Assembly: GCA_032358165.1 (NCBI GenBank)
Contig: JAALGY010000032.1
Coordinates: forward strand, 2,852,001-2,916,000
Origin: Diplosphaera chodatii
Taxonomy: Eukaryota; Chlorophyta; Trebouxiophyceae; Prasiolales; Stichococcaceae
Direction: 5' to 3'
Length of the DNA stretch: 64,000 bases
Shown here in pieces: positions 21,008-32,887 of this stretch; positions within the stretch are counted from its first letter, which is position 1, and every line of letters begins with the position of its first letter. The notes under the pieces are model-generated. The model was not told the DNA's origin, searched no databases, and saw only the letters and a list, made by a program, of their open reading frames with translations. Made by a program: the position numbers and the translations under genes.

Positions 21008-24000
21008 ATGTTCAGCTGGCTCAGCGGAGCGCTGCGCCGGGGCGGTTCTGACACCACGCCCAAGAAGCAGCCTACCACCGATGCTGGCCACGCACCGACA
21101 ACAGCAGAGCTTGCGGCATCTGCGTTGGATGCTGACCCTGGGGTGCTGCAGACGGCCAATGGCAGCGCCAGGCCAGCGCAGCCCCAGCATGGCAGCGCGC
21201 CGGGCGCCCCAGATGAGCGGCTATCAGACAGCAAAGTGGAGCAGCAGCGGGTCTCGCGAGAAGAGAGCATCCCTGAACCGGCTCGCAAACAGCCAGCTCA
21301 GCAGCCGCGCAACACGCAGGTGCACAGAGGCACCGCAGGTGCCGGCTCGTCAAAAGGGCGAACAGCAAAGGCAGCCACAAACGATGGCACCCGCGGTCGA
21401 GGCCGTCGCCAGATCGACTCGCCCGGCAGCTCCCGGCACGGCTCGCCTGGCAGGGCCACCCTCAGCAAGCGCCTGGCCTCAGAGGTGTCGGCCCTTGCTG
21501 CGCCCGTGGTGGACGGCAAGCGTGTGCGGAAGCCGCCGACGCTGCTCATGCATGAGCCCCCCGGCCGACAGCTTGGGTCTCCAGCGGTCAGGTCGCCGAA
21601 GCCGTCACCCTCAAGGTTGCCGTCAAGGGTGGTGACAGACAGCACACAGCCCGTGCCAAAGGCGGCGGCTGCCGTGAGGGATGCTGCATCACCAGGCGCG
21701 GCGAGCCCTCAGCCTTCCCAGCTGGCACCCAGCGGTCTTGAAAACTCCAGCAGAGGCAGGAAGGCACCAGGCAGCACTGGCAAGGCACGTGGGTCTGGTG
21801 GCAGGCTGACACCCCGCAAACGCTCGGCCAGCCAGGAGCAGCAGCGCCAGCCTCAGCAGCTGCAGCACCCGCAGCAACAGGAGCAGCTGGCCACCGTGAT
21901 GCCCGCAGCAAATCCAACAGGGTCAGCGCCAGCAGCCAGCTCAGCAGCACTCACAGAGGCAGAGGGGCAGCCGCCTGACCTGGAGCCGCCGCTGAAGCTG
22001 GCGCTGCCGCTGGCGCTGATGCCGCCACGCCCCAAGCGCCCGCGCCACCCCCCGGAGCGCCTGATGAACCTGCCGGAGGGCCGCCAGCTGGCGTCGGCGG
22101 AGGACCGCGCTGCCGAGGCAGCCCGCCGCCGCGTTGCTCGAAAATCCGGTCGGCCCGCCGGGGAGAGCGCATCCACTGCGCTGAGCAGGCCATCAGCGGC
22201 AGCGGCTGCCGGAGCTGCGACGCGAGCAGCGCCTGGGCCAGATGCTGCAGGCCCCTCCCTGCAGGGTGGCGCCTCGCCTGTTGCATCCTCCAGCAGCGAG
22301 GCGGATACACCCAGTCTTGTCCATGTGGACAAGGTGCCATCGTCTCCACAGCCTGAGCGTGGAGCGGCAGGGGCAGAGAGTAGGCTACGGCCGCTGCCTG
22401 CTGCTGCACAGGCAGCGCTGCCTGCCAGCCAGCCGCATGCTGTGGCAGCGCTGCAATCGAGCAGCCCGCTGGCCCTGGCGGCCGGGGCAACAGAGCAGGC
22501 CTGGCAGGGCTCGGCAGCGTGCATGCAGAACAGCCTGGACCACTATGCGGCCGGGTCGCTTGGCCTGAGCGCCTGTGACGGCTTTGGCAGCAGCTGGCTG
22601 GAGCTGCAGCCGGCGGCGTCAACACACCCCTCGTCAGCAGCCACAGCGGTGGACGAAATCAGCCCCATCCTGTCCAGGGCGGCAGCGCTGCTGCCGGCGG
22701 GGGGGTGGCAGACGGTGCCGGTGACCACCAACCCCTTCATCAGCACCGTGCGCGCATTCATGGAGGACCCCTGCATCCCAGACCCCTCGGAGCACCTCCT
22801 GCAGCCCAGCCTGCCCCTGCCGGCTGCTGCCGCCGCGCCAGGCTTTCCGCGGACAACATCATTAAGTAGAGGTGGATGCGTCTTCACACGCAATCCTGTC
22901 CTTCATTCTTGTCAGCATGTAGGCATCTCAACGTTGCCAGGCATGATTGGTCTTATTGGCAGTGCCGTGCAGATGCTTACAAGGTTTCGCAATTTCCGAG
23001 TGCAGGGGGAGCGGTGCAGCCCGATGGAGCTGCTCGTGGCCGACCATGGAATGGCCATCGCCGTGCATGGCAGCGCGAGGTGCTGACTGCCTTGCTTGCT
23101 ACAAATCCAGTCGTAGCTCGCATGCCTGCTGGCCTGAAATAGCACAGCAGCTGTCGGAAGCTTCAGCCGGCAGCAAGTGCTTGCGATCTGCCGGTCAGGT
23201 ACCCATCTACATGGAGGAGGCGATCCGCATGGGGCTGCATGGCCCCATCAACAGCGGGCCAGCATCTGGTCAGGGGGCAGCAGGCCAAGCAGCGCAGCCT
23301 GCCAAAGCACGGGTGGCCTGGTTTGCTCCTCACCAGCGGGCAGCGATGGAGGTGAGAGTGCTATGGCCGGATGAAGGTCGGTTTTTTTCTTTTGCATGGG
23401 AGCCTGCCACATTTGACATGTTGCCCATCCATGCTTCAGGCCGCCGCCGCAGCAGCAGCAGCCAGCAGCCGGCCCAATGGGGTCCCAGGGCCCTCGGGCG
23501 CCACAGGAGCAGCAGGTGCTGCACAGTCGAAGCCTGAGCCTGAGGAGGCGCAACGGCCGAAGCCCATTCTGCCCGCAGCGCCGGTACGCGCTGCTGGATG
23601 ACTGTGACAGCAGTCTGACCCATCCACGAGTTTCCCTGACACTGCTTGCACAAGTCAAAACCATTACGGACAGCGCCTTTTCGCAGATTGGCCCGTTCAT
23701 CATCCTCCAGCAGCTGCAGCCCATCCTGGCAGCCACGGAAGCTGCCCGTGCCAGTGGCGTGCCACCAGCGCGCATGCCGACCATTGACCCGTCTCAGGGA
23801 ATGACGGCGGTGGAGGCAGCACGGGCTGCAGCCAAGCTGCCCAGACCGCCGGAAGCGCCACAGAAGCCCAAGCGGTCACCTGTGGACACGGTAAGGGGCA
23901 GATGTCACCGATGCAGTCAGTTGAAACACTGTATGCACCTCCGTGAAACAGCCATCGAGGGCTGGTAAGCATGCAGAGCATGTGCCAGCTGGATGTACTG

Positions 24001-25495
24001 GGCAATTGCAGCTGCAGATGCTAAGCATGGTGGCTGCTGCGCACAGGGCATCGACAACAGCCCGGGGGTGCACCCGGCGCTGCAGCAGCGCAGGCGGCGG
24101 GGGCGGCCGCGTACCAAGGGCCTGCCGGACCTGCAGCCGGGCCAGGTCATGACGCTCGAGGAGGCGCTCAAGGTCGGGACTCACATTGCTGCATCACCTC
24201 AGAGATGCCAGATTTTGCTGCCCTACTGCCCATCGCATGCGAGTTGCACACATGCTCTCACACAGCCTGCAGTCGGGAGTGTGACTGCCGGCATGGGTCC
24301 AAACACTCCACGGCTCAGGCGAGGCTGTGTCGCGGCCCAGGTGCCCCCGCCGCCGGGCGTGCGGCCATGGAACTGGCGGCGGCAGCAGACGCGCGCGGTG
24401 ATGCGGCAGCAGGCGCTCGCGGAGGCGGCAGAGGGCAAGGGCAACGAGAAGAGGATGCCCACCAACAAGGCAGAGGCGCTGCTGCTGGCCGCTGAGCAGG
24501 AGGAGTCCGGCAGTCCGGTGTGCACTTATTGATGTCAGCACCATAAAAGTCACACTGGCATACTGTTGCTGCTATGCAGCAGGCAGAAGTCTGCTTAAGT
24601 TTGCGTCATTGGTGGGGAGGCATTGGGGAGGCAGAGCCAATGTCAACTGCACATCTTTGCAAGATGATCAACGCAGTGGCTGCTATGTATACAGGAGCTG
24701 CCCTCGCCGGAAGCGGCACGCGCTGCCGGGATGGTGCTGCCGACGCCAGGCGGTGGCCGCTACCCACCCGCCACAGCCCGCAGCCTGGCAGACGCAACGG
24801 CAGAAACAGCAGCGCTGGCCATCGCCAGTGGTGCCATGGACCCCGATGACTCGGGGCTGACAGGCGGAGCAGTTGCCTTTGCCGATGACGGTGGGAACGA
24901 TGGGGACGGCGCCAGCAGCCTGCCTGAGGCGGATGCAATTCTAAATGGTGAAAGTGCCGGCCCCAGCAGCCCCCTTGGCAGGCAGACCCGCAACCGCTCT
25001 TACCCAGGTGCGAGGAGCTTCTGCGTGACGTTGTGATCGAGCAGGCATCTTGGCACCCGTGTCAACAACATGCACGAGCGACGGTCACCACCACCAATAC
25101 TTTGCCAGCTGTGAGGTACGCCCTCACATCTGTTGCCTTGCTGGAGTGTCTCTCGCTGCACGATGTAGGCGCAGCTGAGGAGCCGATGGACGAGTTGGAG
25201 GCGGAGATGCTGCTGGGGCTGAAGCCCAAGCCAGGCACTCTTGTCCCCGTCAAGTCGGGCAAGGTGCGGCCAAGGTTGCCAGATATTGCTGATTGCAACA
25301 GCCGCCCAGACTTGACGCATAGCTGCTCGCCTTCGCACAGGTTCGCCTCCCTCTCACGAAGGTAAACCCATGGACTGCCCAGCACAGGTCGACGACCGGG
25401 GAGTGTGGGCACCGGACTGGCGGCGGGGCCAGACGCGGCGCATCATCATTGACAGAGCGGGCGTCAAGCACTACTATGTGGTTGCTGGCTCATGA
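21008..25495 (+). CDS. Large disordered protein with AT-hook-like and repeated Trp/Arg motifs
   Basis: Exon 1 runs 21008-22864. Further exons are 23006-23079, 23199-23351, 23440 to about 23515 or 23583, about 23655-23889, 24047-24172, 24341-24517, 24695-25007, 25175-25263 and 25388-25495. The product is about 1,000 aa, rich in Ala, Pro, Ser, Gln and Arg, with no enzyme domain. Two near copies of a motif occur in exon 1: RVRKPPTLLMHEPPGRQL and RPRHPPERLMNLPEGRQL. Exon 6 has RRRRGRPRTKG, an AT-hook-like core. Late exons share RPWNWRRQQTRAVM and WAPDWRRGQTRRII; RPWNGHRRAWQRE in exon 2 is weaker. A nuclear, DNA- or chromatin-associated protein is the natural inference. No family is recognised. 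The join between exons 4 and 5 is unresolved. Start is the ATG opening MFSWLSGALRRGG. Confidence 0.65.
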
Positions 25496-26219
25496 CCTGG
25501 GCAGCGAGAGGAGTCACAGCATAGTGCTAGCCCACTCCTTGCGGCTGCAAATGGGGCAACTGCAGCATGCCGGTGGCACCTTTGTCAGTGGACGCAATGT
25601 AGTGCGACTTCAGGCTGGCGGAGTGTGCCACAAGAGCGCGTTATCGGGCAACCTACTTTATTCTGGCGGTCAAGATGCGAAGCAGGTGCCGGCTGTTATC
25701 GTGCAAAGCTGGCGCATAAAGTCGCGAGATGCTTCAGCTTTCATCATCGTCATTATCAGATTATTGGTGGAAGCGAAGGTTTAGAGACTAAACAGCAGTG
25801 CCTGGTGCTGGTTTGATAAGGACTGGCATTCATTGTTCACAGTGCCATTGGCATTGCGTATGTAACATACAAATGTCTTCTCTGCCTCAGTTTCTGAAGC
25901 GTGTTCATGTCTTGATCAGCTGTGACCCACGCACGGGAAAGGTAACTGCACTACAACACCACTCCATTCTTTCAACTCTCAATTATTGACACATGGTTAT
26001 GGCCAAAAGCAGAAGCTCAACCGTGTTCACTTGGTTGATCTGCCGCCAAGCATACAAGGAAAATGCACAACTGACACAACATGTACAGCAAGCACACACG
26101 ACCTCGCAGTGTCCTCAGTGTCCTCACTTGGAATGCGACTGCCGACGCTCTCTCGTCATCCTAAACTGCGCCACCTCTTGTAGACACCAGACGCTCAGCA
26201 TCTGGGTGCAGTTAGCACC
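25496..26219. other. Convergent intergenic region
   Basis: This holds the 3' flanks of the repeat-rich protein (+) and the small membrane protein (-). Nothing coding is supported; short frames such as 25993-26418 read through the minus-strand gene's end and look random. Confidence 0.5.
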
Positions 26220-26742
26220 TTACTTGCCGTCCTCGCTGGGCTGCTGCTCATACATCGGCTCGGGCTCCTCCTTCCACTCGGCTGATTGCTGCTGCTGTGA
26301 CGCTGAGTATTCCTCTGGAGTGAAGCGCCGCCGCTGGGTGGGTGCTGTGAAGTCGTTGCCGCCGGACTCCAAGGCCCTCTGTGAAGTCAGGGCAAGCACT
26401 CGTCGCGCAAACCCATAGTGGAACGATGTAAGATTATGACTGCACACGCGTGCAGGTCAACTCACCCTGGAGATGGCGCGTGCAGCAAGCGAGGCCCCGA
26501 TGACAGTGCATGTCAGCGTGGCAAACACTGCAATGCAGCACAAGAACCACGACACATCAGAGAGTCATGCATGTCACTACCGCAGGACGTTTCGCCCCTG
26601 ACCAGGCAACCTCAATAGATGCAGCAGTAGTGGTGCAATGTTGCGATGCAGCGGCAAATTGAGCATGCGCATGGTGCTCACCAACACCGCTCGCTTGCAG
26701 ACCGGTGACCCAGGGGCTCCCATCCACAGCAACGCCCGCCAT
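26220..26742 (-). CDS. 93-residue single-span membrane protein, unrecognised
   Basis: Exons 26682-26742, 26466-26527 and 26220-26378 join in phase to 282 nt. The product begins MAGVAVDGSPWVTGLQASG, then has one hydrophobic helix (VVFATLTCTVIGASLAARAI). A polar C-terminus follows with ESGGNDFTAPTQRRRFTPEE and a Gln/Glu-rich tail ending PSEDGK. Strong donors (GTGAGC, GTGAGT) and the tidy phase pattern support a real gene. The length and layout resemble small organelle-membrane accessory subunits, but I cannot name a family. The neighbour on the right (LIN9) is divergently transcribed. Confidence 0.6.
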
Positions 26743-27564
26743 CGTCGCCGATCTGAGCCACTCTGGAGCTGTCCAGACAAAGACTCACGAATGCAGAAAC
26801 TGTCTGCAGATGTTGGGTGAAATGTTTGAACTGCTTCCGCCATGCTCCTTCCGCGGGGCTCCTAATGAAGGTCAAGACTCCGAGGGGAATAGTAGAATAA
26901 CAGTTTCATAACGCCTAAACCCTAACCCCTAAACAAAGCGTTTGAGCGTTTCTAGCCCGCTGAGACGCTAGCGCGACGCGCCACGCGGTTCAGCGTGGCC
27001 GATTTAGTCGAGTGGGACCGGTAAATTATGTGGAATGCACCACATGTGGTGCGGCGCCTCGCGGCGCGCTGTTTTTGGCCGGAACGATTATAAGATCATC
27101 AACCCTAAGTCTTGACCTGATTTAGCTGCTGCGCTCCTTCCGCAGGTCGCGATTGCAGGGAACTTATACCCCTTGGCATGAACACGCAAATTTAGGCCTT
27201 GCTCAATACATCAGTTGGGATCAGTGTGTGCGCAGCAGCGCTATCAGCACGCGTTTGTGGTCGTGTTGCATACCCCACCACACACGCATGATCGTCGATC
27301 CGTCATAGTTAGCTTGACACCAAGTCGCAGCTGCACATCGCAGGTGGTCCAAGGTGTCCAGTACGATGCCAGATTCTGTGTTGACAACCGAAAACGCGCT
27401 GCATGAGCTGCTCCTAGCTGTTTCATTTTGGTAGGCCAGCGGTTTGACAGCTGCAGCGGGCCTGGGGACGAAAAACAGCTGGCACTGGAGGTGGACGTTG
27501 CAGGCTGTCCACCAACGCGCGTGCCCCTCAGCGTTCAGTCCAGCCACCGGGTACTCTGTCTCGC
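26743..27564. promoter_or_regulatory. Divergent intergenic region with telomere-like motif
   Basis: This 0.8 kb lies between the small membrane protein (-) and LIN9 (+). It contains a CCTAAA-type cluster at 26914-26934 and GC-rich stretches with CACCACATGTGGTG, a 14-base palindrome near 27038. It probably includes both promoters. No ORF is supported. Confidence 0.45.
26914..26934. repeat. Short telomere-like repeat
   Basis: The run CCTAAACCCTAACCCCTAAA holds about three imperfect copies of the plant/algal CCCTAAA telomere unit. It sits inside the promoter-side gap of LIN9. In plants, such telo-box words are frequent in promoters, so this may be a regulatory element rather than a relic of a chromosome end. 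Confidence 0.6.
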
Positions 27565-30500
27565 ATGGCAGCAAGTCCAGAACGGGCGCGGCGGGCGCGA
27601 AAGCCCAGCGTGAAGGCCGCACTCAATGATGGCCTGCAGCAGCTGGTGCGCATGCAGCAATATCGATGGCATGTCAGCAAGACCGCGCGGTAGCAGCTGG
27701 AATATCTATCATGATATTCAAGGATGACCAGGCGGCTGGGCTGCCACATCAGCGAGTCTGCCCGCTGCAGTGCCGCTGCGCCCCCTGGAGCTGTCAATGT
27801 CTGGCCAAACGACATTGCCCCACATAGGGCTGCTGTTCGTGCAGGGCGACGCTGCCACCGAGGAGAAAAGCCTGCGCCTGTGGAACCAGGAACAGGCGTC
27901 GTCATTTCTGGCTGCCTTCCATCAGCATGGCACCAACGATTGGCAGAAGGTCAACTGCTCCACATTGCACTTCCTTCACACGACTCCCCTCCCTGCAGTA
28001 GCGGTATCAGACGTGGATCCGCAACATGCGAAGGTACTTCCGTCCCGTTGCTCAGTGCCTGAGCCTGTTATAACGATCGTGCATGCAGGTGGCGGAGGCG
28101 GTCGCCGGCTGGCAGGCAGCTGCCGACTGTGAGGCGCTGTACCTCCAGCACAAGGGCTTCCTGTCGCTCGACAAGCAGTTCCACATGGAGATTGCCTGGC
28201 TGGCCATGGTCCAGGACAGCTTCAATGCAGTGCCGTCGAAGGTGCGTGGGGACTGTCAGCGAATGCCACCGTGGCTCGGGCCAGACTTGCAGGTGCCTGC
28301 ATGCCGGGGCAACGCACTTTATCTTGCATGTCACACTCATGGTAACCTCTCACCACTGACGTGCAGACACGGTCTGATGCGACGCCCAGCGATGCGGGCA
28401 TCGGCGCAGCAGGCAGCTTGATCAGCGGTGGCACCAGCACGCCCCACTTTGCAGCGCGTGGCCGGCGCACACCGCGCGGCCGCGCCGTCGACGCTGATGC
28501 CACGCCCAACTCCAAGGTGAGCCACACCATGAGACGGCTTGAAACATGCGTAACACTGTGCTACAGGCTTGCTGGGAGAGGGCATCTTCGAGAGGGCCAG
28601 CTGTGGCGCTGTATGGGCGGCAGAATGGTCAAGCTTGCATGCATTGCAGCTGGGGGGCCCATCTGGCGCCAATGGGCAGACGACAGCCAGCGGCCGGCCA
28701 AAGCGGGCGGCAGCCACGGTGGCAGGTGCCGCGTGGGGCAGCCCGCGTGCTGCCCACCTCCGGGAGCGTGATCTTGAGGAGGCTCCCACCTCCTCTGCCA
28801 AAAGGCGCCGCGTCCAGACATCTTTGTTCAGAGAAGACGCCGAGACACCCAGGCAACACCTCCTGCGTGCTTGCGTTGTCATTGTTGTTGAGGACTCGAA
28901 AGGTGTGTTCGGTGCATCTCGGGTGTTAGGCAGTCTGCCACTGACAGTGGACATGCACAGCGAAGGTGAAACGGCTGATGACTCCCCGTTTGCAGGCCCA
29001 CACGCCGTTCTGAGCGGAGAAACGAGGCCGACCAGGCAGTTGGTGTTGATGCGCTTCTATCGCTGGCGTCTGTCGGGCGTGATGACTCTGGTCCAGCTGA
29101 TGGTGCGCGGGCCTTGACTGTCTGCTGTGTCAGCTGCATCGAGAGCAGTGAGACCATGTGCGGTTCTCACATACAGTACACACTCCCTTGACTCGGCGTT
29201 CCAAACCGCAGGTGCCACAGTCAAACAGGAGCCCCTCAGCCAGGGTGGTGGTGAATCCCGCTATCCCCGCAGCCCGCCCACCAAGGTACATCCCAGAACT
29301 CCAGCTGGCAAGCAGGGTGATCAGTGCGCCTGAGGGGGTGGCCGCCTGCCAAGCCAGCTCCGAGGGGTGTGCATGCTTCTGCAGGGTCGGAGCCCGGGCA
29401 AGCGGGCAGCAAACCAGGCCGCGCGCAGGCAGGCCTCAGCAGCAGCAGCAGCTCAGGGCGAGCGGCCAGCATCTGCTTCAGCAGGCGGCTTCTGGCCGAC
29501 CATCAGCGGGGCAGATGGCGATGCCTTGGCTGGGCCGGACTACGACATGGACGGGGCAGGCTATGCTCCCCGGGTGATGTCACTTGCATGCCTGTGCCCA
29601 CACCTTCGTTTGGGACTCCAGCACACAATGCGTACTGTGTGCCTTAGATTGAGGTCATGTGACAAACACTGTGTGCACCCGAAATCTGCAACGAGGCTTG
29701 TAATGAAGCATACTGGGTGCTGCAAGCAGGGTCAGCGGCTGCGGCGGCGCCGCAAGCCGCAGCCAGAGAAGCCACCGCCCATGATGTCGCCCATCAAGTC
29801 GCTGTTCGCCAGCAACCGGCTGGGCCATCTCGGCGGCATGATGCTGCCTTCTCTCGGCAGCTCCCCAGCGTCAGCCTCCCTCCTGCAGCCAGGCGCACCC
29901 GCCAAGCTGGGTGCGCCCCGCGGCACATCACATGGACACCTGCCAAAGTGTCTGCCTCATGCCGGCAAATATTTGACTGGTGTCAAACCCTGCTGGCGAC
30001 TGTGCAGGGGCGGAGGGCGAGACTGGGGAGCCCATGACGGCAGCAGAGGTGGTGCTGCGGCACTGCCTGTCGGCGCGCACCCGCCGCTGGGCGACCGCCG
30101 AGTTCTTCTGCTCCGCCATCGACCGCCCCTACTTCATGCGCTCCGAGTTGCAGGTGCCATGAGGTCGCATATTCCTGCCACCGCCCAGCTGCAGCATCAC
30201 CTTCAGTGCCAGGTCTCGCGAACAGTGGGCCTGCAGGATTCATGCTGGAGTGTCACCTGCGCTCAATGTTCAGCACACGGCCGCAGGAGTTTGTGATGCA
30301 CGTGGGGCTGGGGCCGGGGGTGCGGCTGACGCGGCGGGAGTGGGGGGCGGTGCGCCGGGCACTGGGCCGGCCCCGCCGCCTCAGCCTGGCGTTCCTGCGC
30401 CAGGAGCGCGCCAAGCTGGAGACCTACCGCAACATCGTTCGCGCCAAATACGAGGAGGTGCGCGTGCCGGCATGACGGCCTGCCGGCACACTTCGAGCAG

Positions 30501-32524
30501 CCGCCCAGCAACCGCCAAGGCCCACTGAGAACCCGCACAAGCAGGCGCTTGCAGTTTCACGAGGTATAAGCTTTGATTCGAATGGCTGTGCAGGTGGGCT
30601 ATGGCAATGAGACGCCGGCGGAGATGCCCAAGCCGCTGCACGTGGGGCAGCGGGTGACGGCGCGGCACCCCGTCACCCGCCACCTGCACGACGGCGACGT
30701 CCTTACCGTCGCGCCCAACTGCTACCGGTGCGCGCGCCCGCTCAGCCGTTGAGCGTCCAACCTGTAGCTTTAGTGCAAGTGCTGTGCCCACACCCATCCG
30801 GGGCACCCTGCAGAGTGGTCCAGCTACCGGCTCACAGCCCTGATGCACCAAGTGAAGAGCTGGGTGCGTCACATCACACGGCAGGGTGCAATTCGACCGG
30901 CGGGAGCTGGCCGTGGAGCTGGTGAAGGACGTGGACGTGATGCCCATCGACCCACTGGACAGCCTGCCGCCGGCGCTGCTGTCCGCGTCGGGGCACCTGC
31001 TGCTCAACGGCCGCCGCGCCACCAATGGCGTGCCCCAGGTGCTGCACCGCTTCCGTGCGTCTTCCGCCAGGCACACTGCCTGTATCTACAACACATGCTT
31101 GCTTGTGCACCCGGTGCAGAGCTCGCTTGTATACCAGGAGCACCCGCGAGACCCGTGCATGTGACATTATATACATCATAAGCACTGATGGCTGGACTGT
31201 TCACATGGCAGGGGCGGGGCCGGCAGCCGCCCGACGGCACGCCGCAGCGGGGCCCCGCAGCGGGCCGCGCCCAGCAGGAGGCCCGCGCCGCCGCCTCGCA
31301 GGCCCACAGCGCCGACCTGCGCGCTCTGGCCGAGGTGCCGTGACTGTGCTGCCAGCTCGGCATGCCATCTGCCACGGACTGAAGTCGAGTCACATCATAA
31401 GCAACCTTGTCGCTGCGAGTGTGCCCTCCCAACACGCTCCACATGGTAGCGCCCGCAACACTTCCTCTAAAGCATCAGCTGCCTAAATTGATGGCTGGCC
31501 GACGCTTCAGATGATGTTCTGGTTCGCTGCAGGGCATGACGGCGCTGGACAAGAAGGAGGCGCTCCTGGTGCAGCTGCGCAACATGAACGAGGAGGCGGC
31601 GGCCGGCATGCACACCGACGGCGAGGTCGGGTCCAGCGACTACTCCCCCGGCTTCCAGCGCGCCTACGCCGCCGTCCTCATGCAGGCATGTGTTGGTGGC
31701 TGCTGTACACAACATTCCCTCCATCTTTCCATAATACAGCTCTTGCCATGGGATGGCAACAAATAATAGTCCTGTGCTGGCTGTGTTCTACTCAACATTG
31801 GCATGGCACAAGCCATGACGAGAATGGCTTGCCGCCCTGCAGCTCAAGGCAGTCAATGCGACCCTGGAAGGCGAGCTGCAGCGGCTGCAGCAGCCCGCGA
31901 CGTCGCCACAGGCAGCAGCGGCGCTGACGATGGACAGCCCTCCGCGCCCGCCGCAGCTGCAGCTGCCGCCTGCGCCGCTGCCGGCAGCCCTGCCGCAGCT
32001 GGCGGGGCAGCCGCTGCGGCTGGGTGAGGCCCGCAGCTGGGAGGAGGTGTGGGCTGCGGCGCAGCAGCTGATTGCCGCCAAGCTCAAGGAGCCAGCCACC
32101 AGCAGTATAGACCTGCAGGTGAGGCTTGGCACAAATATGCTGCAACGAGTCTCTCTCTGTAGAACGTCATGGTAACGATCGCACTCTGCAGAACGTTATG
32201 GTGTGCACATGCAACTGATAAAATGCTGATGACCAGATGTTGGCTGCGTCACCTGACGTTCAGAACACCTGGCGTCACCACCTTGAGTAGCAGTCATTGC
32301 TCCGTGTGCAGGAAGGGTCAGTGGCACGCACTATATCGGGGTGTGTCTCGCTGCTGATGGTGGTGCAGGCGTCTGCAAAGCAGAGCACGCCGCGCGAAAC
32401 AATTTTGGGCTCCTTGGACAAGGCTATGGCGCTGCTCAAACCGCAGCACCCGCGCAATAGTCCCCTCCTGAGCGGCCTGCAGCGCTCAGTGCAGACGCTG
32501 ACACAGCAGCTGACGGCATGCTGA
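27565..32524 (+). CDS. LIN9: LIN9/ALWAYS EARLY homologue with DIRP domain (MuvB/DREAM core)
   Basis: Exons: 27565-27645, 27845-27949, 28089-28241, 28367-28516, 28650 to about 28850, about 28997-29125, about 29212-29285, 29385-29573, 29730-29910, 30008-30153, 30287-30457, 30594-30727, 30885-31038, 31212-31334, 31533-31685, 31843-32118 and 32369-32524. Exons 2-3 encode a SANT-like segment (LWNQEQASSFLAAFHQHG ... LYLQHKGFLSLD) as in plant ALY. Exons 10-11 hold the DIRP domain: RRWATAEFFCSAIDRPYF, HVGLGPGVRLTRREWGAVR and GRPRRLSLAFLRQER. Exons 12-13 give LHVGQRVTARHPVTRHLHDG and VKDVDVMPIDPLDSLPP. Exon 15 gives KKEALLVQLRNMNEE. LIN9 is a core MuvB subunit that scaffolds cell-cycle transcription complexes in the nucleus. 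The junctions of exons 5-7 are uncertain. The intron after 31685 uses a GC donor. Confidence 0.93.
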
Positions 32525-32887
32525 CCATGGGCTGTCTCAAGCCTGGCAACGCTGTGGCCTGCATGATGTGTTCCCCAGTGTCCCTATCAGCGAACAATTT
32601 GGGCTGCTATCGGTAGCAAAGAAGTGAGAGGCACATCAGGTTGTAAATGCAATTGCCAGGCTGGCAAGGCACGTGCACTTCACCTGTGCTTGGCCACAAG
32701 CACACAGCTCGAGGCTCATAATCGTAGCCTTGTCTGCTGCGTCACATCCGCCTTGCAGGCAGGCAGTACCCTCGAAGTAACCCCACACAACGGCGTTGGC
32801 CGGCATCCCGTTGTAGGAGGCATCCCTGTATGTGATCTGGTCGACGACGTCCCTGTATTGTCAGCCCCTCGGCCGCTGCATGACTCT
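32525..32887. promoter_or_regulatory. Short gap between LIN9 and PIG-W
   Basis: Both neighbours are on the plus strand, so this 0.36 kb must carry the LIN9 3' end and the PIG-W promoter and 5' UTR. The PIG-W frame stays open upstream of its ATG, but that sequence does not match the family N-terminus. Confidence 0.45.
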
